From the NCBI GenBank assembly GCA_027063105.1, contig JAMOSL010000034.1, positions 1 to 17,408 of the forward strand: a DNA stretch of 17,408 nt. Reading direction: 5' to 3'. Positions within the stretch are counted from its first letter, which is position 1. Each line of letters begins with the position of its first letter. Made by a program: the position numbers and the translations under genes. The notes below the pieces were generated by a model. That model was not told the DNA's origin. It made no database searches and saw nothing but the letters and a program-made list of their open reading frames with translations. Source of the stretch: Campylobacteraceae bacterium (lineage in GTDB: Bacteria; Campylobacterota; Campylobacteria; Campylobacterales; Sulfurovaceae). Of the stretch, positions 1 to 6,523 are shown one piece after another.

Positions 1-188
1 TAATTCGTGTAGCCCTGTTGCAAACAGTTGAACCTAAACAAGTGTTGTATTGAAATAAGAAAGGAGTATGCAATTTTCCAGAATTGTATACTGTTGAACC
101 TAAACAAGTGTTGTATTGAAATATATCCTCTATATCTAGTAAGTATTTCTGAGGTATCGTTGAACCTAAACAAGTGTTGTATTGAAAT
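1..188 (+). CRISPR. CRISPR array, terminal end (3 repeats, type I/III-like)
   Basis: Three identical 30-base repeats lie at 27-56, 93-122 and 159-188, separated by two unique 36-base spacers (57-92, 123-158). Positions 1-26 are the visible part of a further spacer, so the array continues to the left. The repeat begins GTTGAACC and ends ATTGAAAT. Inside it, ACAA-GTG-TTGT can form a small 4-bp hairpin, and the 8 bases after the stem are exactly ATTGAAAT, matching the 5' handle left by Cas6-type cleavage in type I and type III systems. This places transcription left to right, with the leader and any cas genes outside the window and this being the oldest, leader-distal end. All three repeats are intact, so no terminal degeneration supports the direction. 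The subtype cannot be set without cas genes. Confidence 0.95.
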
Positions 189-957
189 AAATAAGATTTC
201 ACACAAAAATATAAATTTAATCAATTTCTAATATATTTTAATGTAGAATACACAAAAGCTTTTTTTGAAGATTTTTAAAAGAGGCAGTAGATATAAGGTC
301 GGGGTTGGATTCCCATAAGATTTAAGACGTCCTAACAATCCAACCCCACAAGCACAAGGCTTGATAGCATTCTAACTAATTATTGGTTAGGTTTTGTTTA
401 TTAAACCACACAACTTAATGTTCAGTATTCTCCTAAATTTGCTTGGAGTCTTTTTCTACAAATTAATGCCATAAAAATCTTCCATAATATCTCTCCTTGA
501 GATTATTTGAATTGAGTATCCTTCTGGGCAGTAGTGAAATAATCTACCAGTAGAATATCTTAAGTTTCAGAGATATTGTGTGTCTCTCTTTTTGCTAAGT
601 CTAATACAACCAATTTTAGATATGCCAAAGGAGAGAAAAATAGATTGGTAACTGTGGCTGGAGAGTCAAATATGCCGAGATAGATAGTGTTGGATTTGGG
701 ACTTGAAGAAGAGTAATAGTTGTAGTCGAAAGATTTATTCAGGATAAGGGTCTCCGTCCTGTTGAAACTATTGGATTTTGGGAAGCAGTTCCTCAAGATT
801 CCTATGATGCGATGGGTCGACGTGAAAGCGGTGATAGCCAAGTTCTGTCCACTTCGGGCAGAATTACTTCAACTCCAAATACTCTGCTCTACAATGATAT
901 TACTTTTTGTTTTTTGAATTTAATGTTACAAGAAAAAAGAGAAAATTTAAATTAAAA
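189..957. other. Gene-free segment between the CRISPR array and tonB
   Basis: No intact, believable protein-coding gene is visible on either strand. The first 100 bases are very AT-rich. 301-399 holds three hairpins, listed separately. From about 500 to 870 the DNA is visibly more GC-rich than its surroundings and reading frames are short and broken. One plus-strand frame is open at 550-651 and reads like a stretch of ordinary protein before a stop. A minus-strand open frame at 560-841 has only a TTG start without a ribosome binding site. A hairpin (TTCTGTCC 843-850 with GGGCAGAA 856-863, one G-T pair) ends this part. It may be remnant mobile or foreign DNA next to the array, but no family could be recognised. 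Confidence 0.5.
301..399 (+). ncRNA. Possible structured small RNA (three hairpins)
   Basis: Three hairpins follow one another. The first pairs GGGGTTGGATT (301-311) with AATCCAACCCC (337-347), a perfect 11-bp stem around a 25-base loop. The second pairs CAAGC (349-353) with GCTTG (359-363). The third pairs CTAACTAA (372-379) with TTGGTTAG (383-390), with one G-T pair, and runs into GTTTTGTTT, so it resembles an intrinsic terminator on the plus strand. A TAGAAT box at 244-249 behind AT-rich DNA, or TATAAG at 292-297, could be a -10 element. The structure could be an independent small RNA or just the terminator region of the CRISPR transcript. No known RNA family was recognised. Confidence 0.35.
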
Positions 958-971
958 ATAGTTTGAACTAT
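952..971 (-). terminator. Likely terminator of tonB
   Basis: On the minus strand, a few bases after the tonB stop codon, ATAGT-TCAA-ACTAT forms a 5-bp stem directly followed by TTTTTAA. The stem is short and AT-only at its ends, so it is a weak intrinsic terminator at best. Confidence 0.4.
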
Positions 972-977
972 CAAAAA

Positions 978-1718
978 CTATCGCAACCTATACACCAGAG
1001 ATAGATTAATAGTTATTGGTAATTTAACACCTTTTGTATTAATAGGAAAAGATTTATTAATTGAATTCTTTGCAGATTTAAAAAAGAGTTTTGAACCACT
1101 CAAAGATATATTTGATACTTTCCCACTTTTTTTAATAATGAATCTAACTTTTACTTTTCCTGTTAAATTTCTTCTCTGAGCCATTTTAGGATAAATTTTA
1201 TTTTGACTTATTTTTCTTTTTAATAGTCTAATAAACTTCTTATTATTTTTTTTTGAAATTACTCTTTTTTTTACAATTTTTTTATATTTTTTTTTAATTT
1301 TATATTTTGATTTTGTAACTCTTTTTTTTATTGTTTTTTTTTCTTTTTTAATTTTTTTCTTTTTTTTTCTCTTTTGTAAGATTGGTTTAGGTTTTTGCGT
1401 TAAGATTTTTTTCTTAATTTTCTCTATTTTCTCAATTGGTTTTATTATTTCTTTTATAGGCTCACTATCCATAATTTCATCTAAATCATATAACTCATCT
1501 TCTTCTAAAGGCGAGGTTTTAAAGATTATCTCTTCTTTAATTATTTCTTTAAAAATATTTAGTTTTAGTTCTATGCTTTTTTTTGGTATATCTCTATTCA
1601 TACTATTATCGTATACAAAAAATATAATAGGAGTGTATAGAATAAGTACTAAGGCAAAAGCCTTAATATCTCTTTTTGATTGAGATGAATTAATTAAATA
1701 GTCTATCAATTTCACCAT
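978..1718 (-). CDS. tonB: TonB-family energy transducer with Lys-rich linker
   Basis: The protein (246 aa) has the architecture of TonB, which carries proton-motive energy from ExbB/ExbD in the inner membrane to outer-membrane receptors. Residues about 20-36 form a single hydrophobic segment after a short cytoplasmic N-terminus, as expected for a signal anchor. Residues about 60-95 are acidic. About 100-170 is an unusually Lys-rich linker with few prolines, whereas TonB linkers are usually Pro-rich. Residues 176-246 match the TonB C-terminal domain, including YPKMA followed by GKVKVRF. Its Lys codons are nearly all AAA, giving A7-A9 runs (T runs at 1260-1375 on the plus strand). The start overlaps the end of the upstream rluD-like gene by 29 bases; the first Met is needed to keep the membrane anchor. 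No exbB or exbD is in the window, and an adjacent receptor is not seen, so its substrate is unknown. Confidence 0.82.
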   Translation of the reverse strand: MVKLIDYLINSSQSKRDIKAFALVLILYTPIIFFVYDNSMNRDIPKKSIELKLNIFKEIIKEEIIFKTSPLEEDELYDLDEIMDSEPIKEIIKPIEKIEKIKKKILTQKPKPILQKRKKKKKIKKEKKTIKKRVTKSKYKIKKKYKKIVKKRVISKKNNKKFIRLLKRKISQNKIYPKMAQRRNLTGKVKVRFIIKKSGKVSNISLSGSKLFFKSAKNSINKSFPINTKGVKLPITINLSLVYRLR

Positions 1719-2640
1719 CTTTTATATTGTTCTCTATATTATCTATATTAATATGATTAGATATAAACTTTTGCATATCATTAAAGAGTGGAGCTATAAA
1801 TGTCATGTTCTCTTTAGTTTTTGGATGAGTTAAATATAATTGATAAGCATGTAATTGTACTCTATTTACTTTATACGATTTGCTTTTATATCCGTATGTA
1901 GTATCTCCTAAGATATGTCGTCCTAAAGTAGATAAATGAACACGAATTTGATGAGTTCTACCTGTATATAATTTTGCAACAATAAGTTCAATATCTGATT
2001 TACCTTCTGCTAATTTAACAAATGCTGTTTTGGCTTCTTTTCCACCCTCAACAATATCCATTTTTAGACGGTTATTAGGACTTCTTGCAATTGGTTTATT
2101 TACTATAGCTTTATCTTTTAGTGGATAATCTATAAGTGCTAGATAATATCTACCCATACTTTTATCTTGAAGCTGTTCGCTTAAATTTTGATGAGCTTCA
2201 TTATTCTTTGCTACAACTAAAGCACCAGTCGTCTCTTTATCAATACGATGAACTATGCCATGTCTCTCTTCACCTGAAACAGTAGAGAGAGATATCCCTT
2301 TATGTATAAGCCAATCAACAAGGGTAGGTTCTTTAACACTTGGAGCTGGATGAACTATTAATCCACTAGGTTTATTAACTACCAAAATATCATCATCTTC
2401 ATATAATATTTCAATATCAAAGTCAATCTCTAAAGGTTCTCGTTTTTCTGCTTCTTTAAAGCTGTATTCTACATTATCCCCAACAACTAACTTATGGCTT
2501 GTTTTGGTAACAACCTTATTATTAACAGAGACTAATCCATCTTTAATTAGTTTCTCCACTTGATTTCGACTTACAGATAGAAGATTAGATAACATTTTAT
2601 CAACTCTACCCCCAATCTCTATCTTTATCATTGTTTTCAT
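1690..2640 (-). CDS. rluD: RluD-type 23S rRNA pseudouridine synthase
   Basis: The 316-aa protein belongs to the RluA/RluD family, which converts uridines of 23S rRNA (helix 69 for RluD) or tRNA to pseudouridine in the cytoplasm. An N-terminal S4 RNA-binding domain occupies about residues 12-60 (LSVSRNQVEKLIKDGLV region). The catalytic core follows, with HRIDKETTG at 131-139, where Asp134 is the expected nucleophile, and the later GRTHQIRVHL motif typical of the family. S4 plus catalytic domain and this length suit RluD better than the shorter RluA, but substrate sites cannot be read from sequence. AAAGG lies upstream of the ATG at a workable distance, within a TTAAAG-C-CTTTAA palindrome (2641-2653). 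The 3' end runs 29 bases into tonB, suggesting co-transcription. Confidence 0.88.
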   Translation of the reverse strand: MKTMIKIEIGGRVDKMLSNLLSVSRNQVEKLIKDGLVSVNNKVVTKTSHKLVVGDNVEYSFKEAEKREPLEIDFDIEILYEDDDILVVNKPSGLIVHPAPSVKEPTLVDWLIHKGISLSTVSGEERHGIVHRIDKETTGALVVAKNNEAHQNLSEQLQDKSMGRYYLALIDYPLKDKAIVNKPIARSPNNRLKMDIVEGGKEAKTAFVKLAEGKSDIELIVAKLYTGRTHQIRVHLSTLGRHILGDTTYGYKSKSYKVNRVQLHAYQLYLTHPKTKENMTFIAPLFNDMQKFISNHINIDNIENNIKDGEIDRLFN

Positions 2641-2747
2641 TTAAAGCCTTTAATAATCAAAATATATTAAATCTTATAGTAATTTTGCTTTAGTAATAGT
2701 AAGTATTAGTGAATTGAAGAAGATATATTTAGTAGAGATATTGTTGG

Positions 2748-2771
2748 AATCAAGAGCCTAAGCCCTTGATT
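2748..2771 (-). terminator. Hairpin downstream of petC
   Basis: Read on the minus strand, AATCAAGGGC-TTAG-GCTCTTGATT forms a 10-bp stem with one G-T pair and a 4-base loop, starting 8 bases after the petC stop codon. There is no U-tract after it, so it may be a processing or mRNA-stabilising structure or a non-canonical terminator of petABC rather than a standard intrinsic terminator. Confidence 0.45.
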
Positions 2772-2779
2772 AGTCATTT

Positions 2780-3778
2780 TTAGTGATGACCATTCCACTT
2801 TTCTTTTTTCCAAAGGAAAGCCAATCCTGTAAAGATTATAAAGAATAATATAACCCATGGTCCGATTGCTTCTCTAGCAGGTTTACTAGGATCTCCAATC
2901 TCTGTTAAATATTCTTTAACTTTCTCATATCCTTCATGACTAAGTCCAACTCTAGGCATTGATGTACCTGCAAGTTGTGATTGAGGATTTTCTACAAAAG
3001 TCTCTAAGAAATGTTCACTTCTAGCTCTAATAATTATAGATAAGTCTGGAGGTAATTTACCCATATAGGCTTTGACTAAATCTTGCTCTTCAAGAATTTT
3101 AACTTGATGCTTCAACTCATCTTTTTTATATTTAAATTTAGGAGTATCTCCAAGTTGTGTTGTTTTTGCATAACGCATAGCATGACATCTTTCACAAGCC
3201 TCTGTGAATGCCTCTTTTGTTGTTAGTTCACCAGCTTTATTAGCTTTTAAATATGCAACTACATTTGCAACATCTTGGTCTGTAGTTATCATTGAACTAA
3301 CTGAACCCATTGGATGCATAGATGTATCTTTATATTTGTGGTCAACATTTCCAGCCATTGCAGGATTTTTAATTAATGCAATAAGATAATTCTTATCGTA
3401 TAAGCTACCAGCATGATTTAGGCTAGGAGGTATAACTCCACCCATATTCATAGCACCATCCATATGACAACCTGCACACATTGCAAATCCAGCTTCACCA
3501 GCGACAGGGTCACCTTTTAGCTTAGATATTTTAACAACATTTGCCCAAAATTCTTTTTTAGCTTTAGCTGTTGCTTCAGCTTTCTCAACTTTATTACCAC
3601 TCTCTTTTGCAGCAGCTAATTTAGCTTCAGCCTCTTTTATATCAGCAGTTCCATCATAAGTAAATCCATGACTCTCTACATGCTTGTGCATTTGAGAGTG
3701 AGCGAAAGGCTCTACTCCCCAATATAGAAAGAGTGTAAAGAATGTTACAACTCCGAATATCTTAAGTTCTTTATTCAT
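2780..3778 (-). CDS. petC: Diheme cytochrome c1 subunit of the bc1 complex
   Basis: This 332-aa protein is the cytochrome c subunit of the quinol:cytochrome c oxidoreductase (complex III), passing electrons from the Rieske protein to soluble cytochrome c in the periplasm. Residues about 6-24 are an N-terminal hydrophobic segment and about 308-323 a C-terminal membrane anchor. Two heme c motifs are visible: CAGCH at 101-105 and CERCH at 195-199, so it is a diheme protein of the Campylobacterota type, not the monoheme c1 of mitochondria. Met276 in TSMPRVG is a candidate distal ligand of the second heme. A helical, Ala/Lys/Glu-rich stretch (about 45-85) sits before the first heme. The gene follows petB with 10 bases between and a clear AAGGAG site. 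Confidence 0.95.
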   Translation of the reverse strand: MNKELKIFGVVTFFTLFLYWGVEPFAHSQMHKHVESHGFTYDGTADIKEAEAKLAAAKESGNKVEKAEATAKAKKEFWANVVKISKLKGDPVAGEAGFAMCAGCHMDGAMNMGGVIPPSLNHAGSLYDKNYLIALIKNPAMAGNVDHKYKDTSMHPMGSVSSMITTDQDVANVVAYLKANKAGELTTKEAFTEACERCHAMRYAKTTQLGDTPKFKYKKDELKHQVKILEEQDLVKAYMGKLPPDLSIIIRARSEHFLETFVENPQSQLAGTSMPRVGLSHEGYEKVKEYLTEIGDPSKPAREAIGPWVILFFIIFTGLAFLWKKEKWNGHH

Positions 3779-3788
3779 TCCCTACTCC

Positions 3789-5006
3789 TTAAAGTTTTTT
3801 TTCTAGTTTAGTAATAATTGGAAGAGCAATCCACAATGCAAAGAATGTAAGAGCTGCAACTAAACCAATATTAGCAAAAAGTGCATCAGTTGGAGGTAAT
3901 TTCCCCATAAATGTTAATACAAGAATATCTAATAACATTAACCAGAACCAAATATGAAAGAGACCTCTTTTACTAGCTGGAGCAACATTTGGACTTCTAT
4001 CTAAGAAAGGTAATGCAAAGAATATAACTTGTGCTATACCAAATGCAACTAAACCTAAATCTTTACTAAATGGTCTTAAAATTTCATAACTCCATAAGAA
4101 ATACCATTCAGGGTAAATATGTGCTGGTGTTTTTAATCCATCTGCTGGGTCAAAGTTTACTGGATCCATTGCAAATTGAAAGTTATAAAATACTAAATAG
4201 AAGAATAAAATAAAGTAAACACCCATTACAAATATATCTTTACTCAAGAATACAGGACTAAAAGGAATAACTTTTGAATCTTTATGATTACCTGATTTAT
4301 AAAGCTCTGCAGCTTCTTCATAATCAATCTCTTCACCATCTTGATTATTAACATGAGGAAGTCTTAATGTACCAAAGTGAAGTACAATTAAACCAATAAT
4401 AGCTAATGGTAATAGAAGTACATGAAGCATAAAGAATCTAGTTAAGAATGCATCACCTGGAACATAATCTCCTCTAATCCATTCGACAAGACCATAAGCT
4501 TCTAGTGAACCACCAGAGAATAAGTTAGTAATAACCATACCAGCCCAATAACTCATTTGTCCCCATGGTAACATATATCCAGAGAATGCTTCAGCTGAAA
4601 ATGTAACAAAAAGAAGCATACCAGATAGCCAAATAAGCTCTCTACCTTTTTTGTATGAACCATAATAGATACCTGTAAACATATGAATATAGATAACTAA
4701 GAATACGACAGAAGCAGCTACACCATGAACATGTCTCCACAACCATCCATAACCAACTTCACTCATTATAATATAATTAACACTATCAAATGCTAAATTT
4801 ACATCTGGTTTATAATACATTAATAAGAATATACCACTTATTAATAATAAACCAAATGTTGCAGCTAATATCATACCCATTGCCCATAGGAAATTAATAT
4901 TTTTTGGAATCCAATATTCAGTTTGCATTACTTTTTTAATAGTATTTACACCTAATCTTTGATCCATCCATTGATTAAAACTATTTGCTTTTTCAAAATT
5001 TGCCAT
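3789..5006 (-). CDS. petB: Cytochrome b subunit of the bc1 complex
   Basis: Cytochrome b (405 aa) is the membrane core of complex III, oxidising menaquinol or ubiquinol and carrying the low- and high-potential hemes b. The protein is highly hydrophobic with eight or so membrane segments. Heme ligands can be placed at His94 and His108 in one helix and His195 and His210 in the next pair. The second pair is 15 residues apart, as in cytochrome b6, instead of the 14 of mitochondrial cytochrome b. The quinol-site PEWY motif is at 299-302. The N- and C-terminal halves are fused in one chain, as in bc1 rather than split b6/subunit IV. It starts 9 bases after petA behind AAGGAGAG, so the three genes form one operon. 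Confidence 0.96.
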   Translation of the reverse strand: MANFEKANSFNQWMDQRLGVNTIKKVMQTEYWIPKNINFLWAMGMILAATFGLLLISGIFLLMYYKPDVNLAFDSVNYIIMSEVGYGWLWRHVHGVAASVVFLVIYIHMFTGIYYGSYKKGRELIWLSGMLLFVTFSAEAFSGYMLPWGQMSYWAGMVITNLFSGGSLEAYGLVEWIRGDYVPGDAFLTRFFMLHVLLLPLAIIGLIVLHFGTLRLPHVNNQDGEEIDYEEAAELYKSGNHKDSKVIPFSPVFLSKDIFVMGVYFILFFYLVFYNFQFAMDPVNFDPADGLKTPAHIYPEWYFLWSYEILRPFSKDLGLVAFGIAQVIFFALPFLDRSPNVAPASKRGLFHIWFWLMLLDILVLTFMGKLPPTDALFANIGLVAALTFFALWIALPIITKLEKKL

Positions 5007-5015
5007 GCTCTCTCC

Positions 5016-5516
5016 TTATACCGTAAGACCAGCGTCTAGCATTTTCTTAAAATCAGGTCCTGCTTCGCCAAGTACAATTGTTGTTCCATCTACTCTAAAG
5101 GGAGGAATCTCTAATGGGCTTGGAGGAGGACCGAATATCTCATGACCACTCGCATCAAACTCACCACCATGACAGGCACATAAAAACTTGTGATCGTCTG
5201 GCTTATACGCTGGAATACATCCAAGATGCGTACATAATCCTATAGATACATGAAATCTGTCTGAACCAACAATAACATCTCTATCATCAGCTTTCATATC
5301 TGCTGTTTTTTTCAAAACAAAGATAGGCTTACCTCTCCATTTTTCTACATTTAATACATTTGGTTGTGCTGAACTTACATCAATAGTTGTAAACCCTGCA
5401 GCTTTTACGCTGGGAAGTGGATCCCAACTTCGTTTCATTGCATACAGGGCAGCTATACCACCTACTGCTGTAAAACCACCTAGAGCATAACCCATAAAGT
5501 CTCTTCTACTACTCAT
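5016..5516 (-). CDS. petA: Rieske iron-sulfur subunit of the bc1 complex
   Basis: The Rieske protein takes one electron from quinol on its [2Fe-2S] cluster and hands it to cytochrome c1. I place the start at the ATG at 5516 (166 aa): it has AAGGA at ideal spacing, whereas the longer reading frame begins with TTG at 5540 and would consume that ribosome binding site. From this start, SSRRDFMG at residues 2-9 followed by a hydrophobic stretch to about 25 is a twin-arginine export signal that also acts as membrane anchor. The cluster motifs are CTHLGC (Cys95, His97, Cys100) and CACHGG (Cys113, Cys115, His116); Cys95, His97, Cys113 and His116 bind iron and Cys100-Cys115 form the disulfide. FGPPPSPL further on is the proline loop. 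First gene of petABC. Confidence 0.95.
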   Translation of the reverse strand: MSSRRDFMGYALGGFTAVGGIAALYAMKRSWDPLPSVKAAGFTTIDVSSAQPNVLNVEKWRGKPIFVLKKTADMKADDRDVIVGSDRFHVSIGLCTHLGCIPAYKPDDHKFLCACHGGEFDASGHEIFGPPPSPLEIPPFRVDGTTIVLGEAGPDFKKMLDAGLTV

Positions 5517-5548
5517 ACCTTTCCTTCTTTTTGAAATCAAATCTACAA

Positions 5549-5554
5549 ATTATA
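5549..5554 (-). promoter_or_regulatory. Candidate -10 box of petABC
   Basis: On the minus strand TATAAT lies 32 bases upstream of the chosen petA start codon, in the short gap after the preceding gene. A transcript would begin near 5542 and carry a leader of about 25 bases. No -35 box is evident, so the operon may also be read from the upstream gene. Confidence 0.4.
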
Positions 5555-5574
5555 TTCCATATCGCATTAAAAAC

Positions 5575-6432
5575 TTATAAATTTAGTTTATTTTTAATTT
5601 TAACTGCAACTTCTTTAGCTGATATTGTTACTTTTCCGTTCAATTTTCTATTTGAGTTAAGCCATAGTGATAAATTATTTTGATTAAAACCATCAATTAC
5701 ATCTATATCAAGTCTCTCTAGTGATGCTATAATATCTTTTGTTTCATCTCCGTTTGATATATATAAAACTTTTGCTTCAGAAGCTCGTGCTTCTAAAGCA
5801 GTTTGAATAGAAGCTGTTATAACTTTTTTACTAGTTCTTATCAAGTCACTATATTCTTCTGGTTCATAAAGCTTTTTAAAAAATTTAGCTAAATCATCTT
5901 CGTATTTAACAAAAAAGTAATTTCCTAATATAAGTTCTATATTGCTATCTCTAAAGAAATCTTTTTGAAAAATAATGGTTTTACTATGGTCAGAATCATT
6001 TAAAAAGAATACTGCTCTATCTTCTTTTTCTAAAATATCAAAATATATATTATCTATAATAGTTGAGGATAATTCCCCATTAGGAGACATAACATATTCT
6101 CCAAAGTTTGATTTAGTATCATCTTCATCTACTATATGGAATAGAGCTTTATATCTATTTGAATATTTTTCTATTCTTCCATGGTCTTCTTCTGGAGTGT
6201 CAATAAATACAATATCACCATCTTCTGCCAGAACATCAACATCCATAATAGTTTCGATAGTAACAGAATCACCTACTCCAAGTTCTTTTGCTACTAACCC
6301 AGCTCTGAAATCGTTAAGAAGTAGTTGAACTTCTATATTTTCATCTTTAAGTGCTTTTATTAATGCTACTCCTCTTTTAACTCTATCTAGTCCCCATTTA
6401 TGCCCACTGAATGCATAGTAGTATAATTTCAT
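5575..6432 (-). CDS. Unrecognised protein, glycosyltransferase-like fold suspected
   Basis: I do not recognise this 285-aa protein by name. It has no signal peptide or membrane segment and should be cytoplasmic; it is acidic in the middle and Lys-rich at the C-terminus. The N-terminus (SGHKWGLDRVKRGVALIKAL, residues about 9-28) followed by a beta-strand-like VQLLL, then DIVFIDTPEED and FHIVDEDD, is reminiscent of PseG/SpsG-type nucleotide-sugar enzymes with a GT-B fold, in which a Gly-rich turn is followed by an Arg and helix and later by an Asp-containing strand. The resemblance is by eye only. A second domain with Rossmann-like alternation (KVLYISNGDETKDIIASLE) sits near 220-245. It lies 58 bases ahead of petA on the same strand and diverges from glmM, which itself makes UDP-sugar precursors. 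TATAAT at 6455-6460 (minus) is its likely -10. Confidence 0.7.
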   Translation of the reverse strand: MKLYYYAFSGHKWGLDRVKRGVALIKALKDENIEVQLLLNDFRAGLVAKELGVGDSVTIETIMDVDVLAEDGDIVFIDTPEEDHGRIEKYSNRYKALFHIVDEDDTKSNFGEYVMSPNGELSSTIIDNIYFDILEKEDRAVFFLNDSDHSKTIIFQKDFFRDSNIELILGNYFFVKYEDDLAKFFKKLYEPEEYSDLIRTSKKVITASIQTALEARASEAKVLYISNGDETKDIIASLERLDIDVIDGFNQNNLSLWLNSNRKLNGKVTISAKEVAVKIKNKLNL

Positions 6433-6523
6433 AATCTATATTCCCTTTTATAAAATTATAACTTATTTCTCTTCAGCTCGAATTTGTTACAATATCTCTA
6501 ATATTTTTTAAGAGGATTATAAT
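6433..6523. promoter_or_regulatory. Divergent promoter region, unnamed gene / glmM
   Basis: This 91-base gap separates two divergent genes. On the plus strand TGT-TACAAT (6486-6493... extended -10 form) is placed about 30 bases before the glmM start. On the minus strand TATAAT occupies 6455-6460, about 23 bases before the start of the unnamed gene. Neither has a clear -35 box. Confidence 0.5.

Noticed and set aside
28..231. 67-residue open frame across the CRISPR repeats
   Set aside because: The 66-base repeat-spacer period is a multiple of three, so the repeat stays in one open frame; the peptide is just the repeat translated three times.
383..393. TTGGTTAGGTT as an anti-repeat (tracrRNA-like) to the CRISPR repeat
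   Set aside because: Only 11 bases match the repeat complement, with one mismatch, in AT-rich DNA; the 30-base repeat with ATTGAAAT handle is of the Cas6 kind, which does not use a tracrRNA.
560..841. 93-residue minus-strand open frame in the gene-free segment
   Set aside because: It begins with TTG without a ribosome binding site, has a Ser/Asn-rich unlikely composition and no recognisable domain.
2641..2653. TTAAAG-C-CTTTAA palindrome ahead of the rluD-like gene as an operator
   Set aside because: It is short, made of common AT-rich bases, and includes the likely ribosome binding site, so no regulatory role can be supported.
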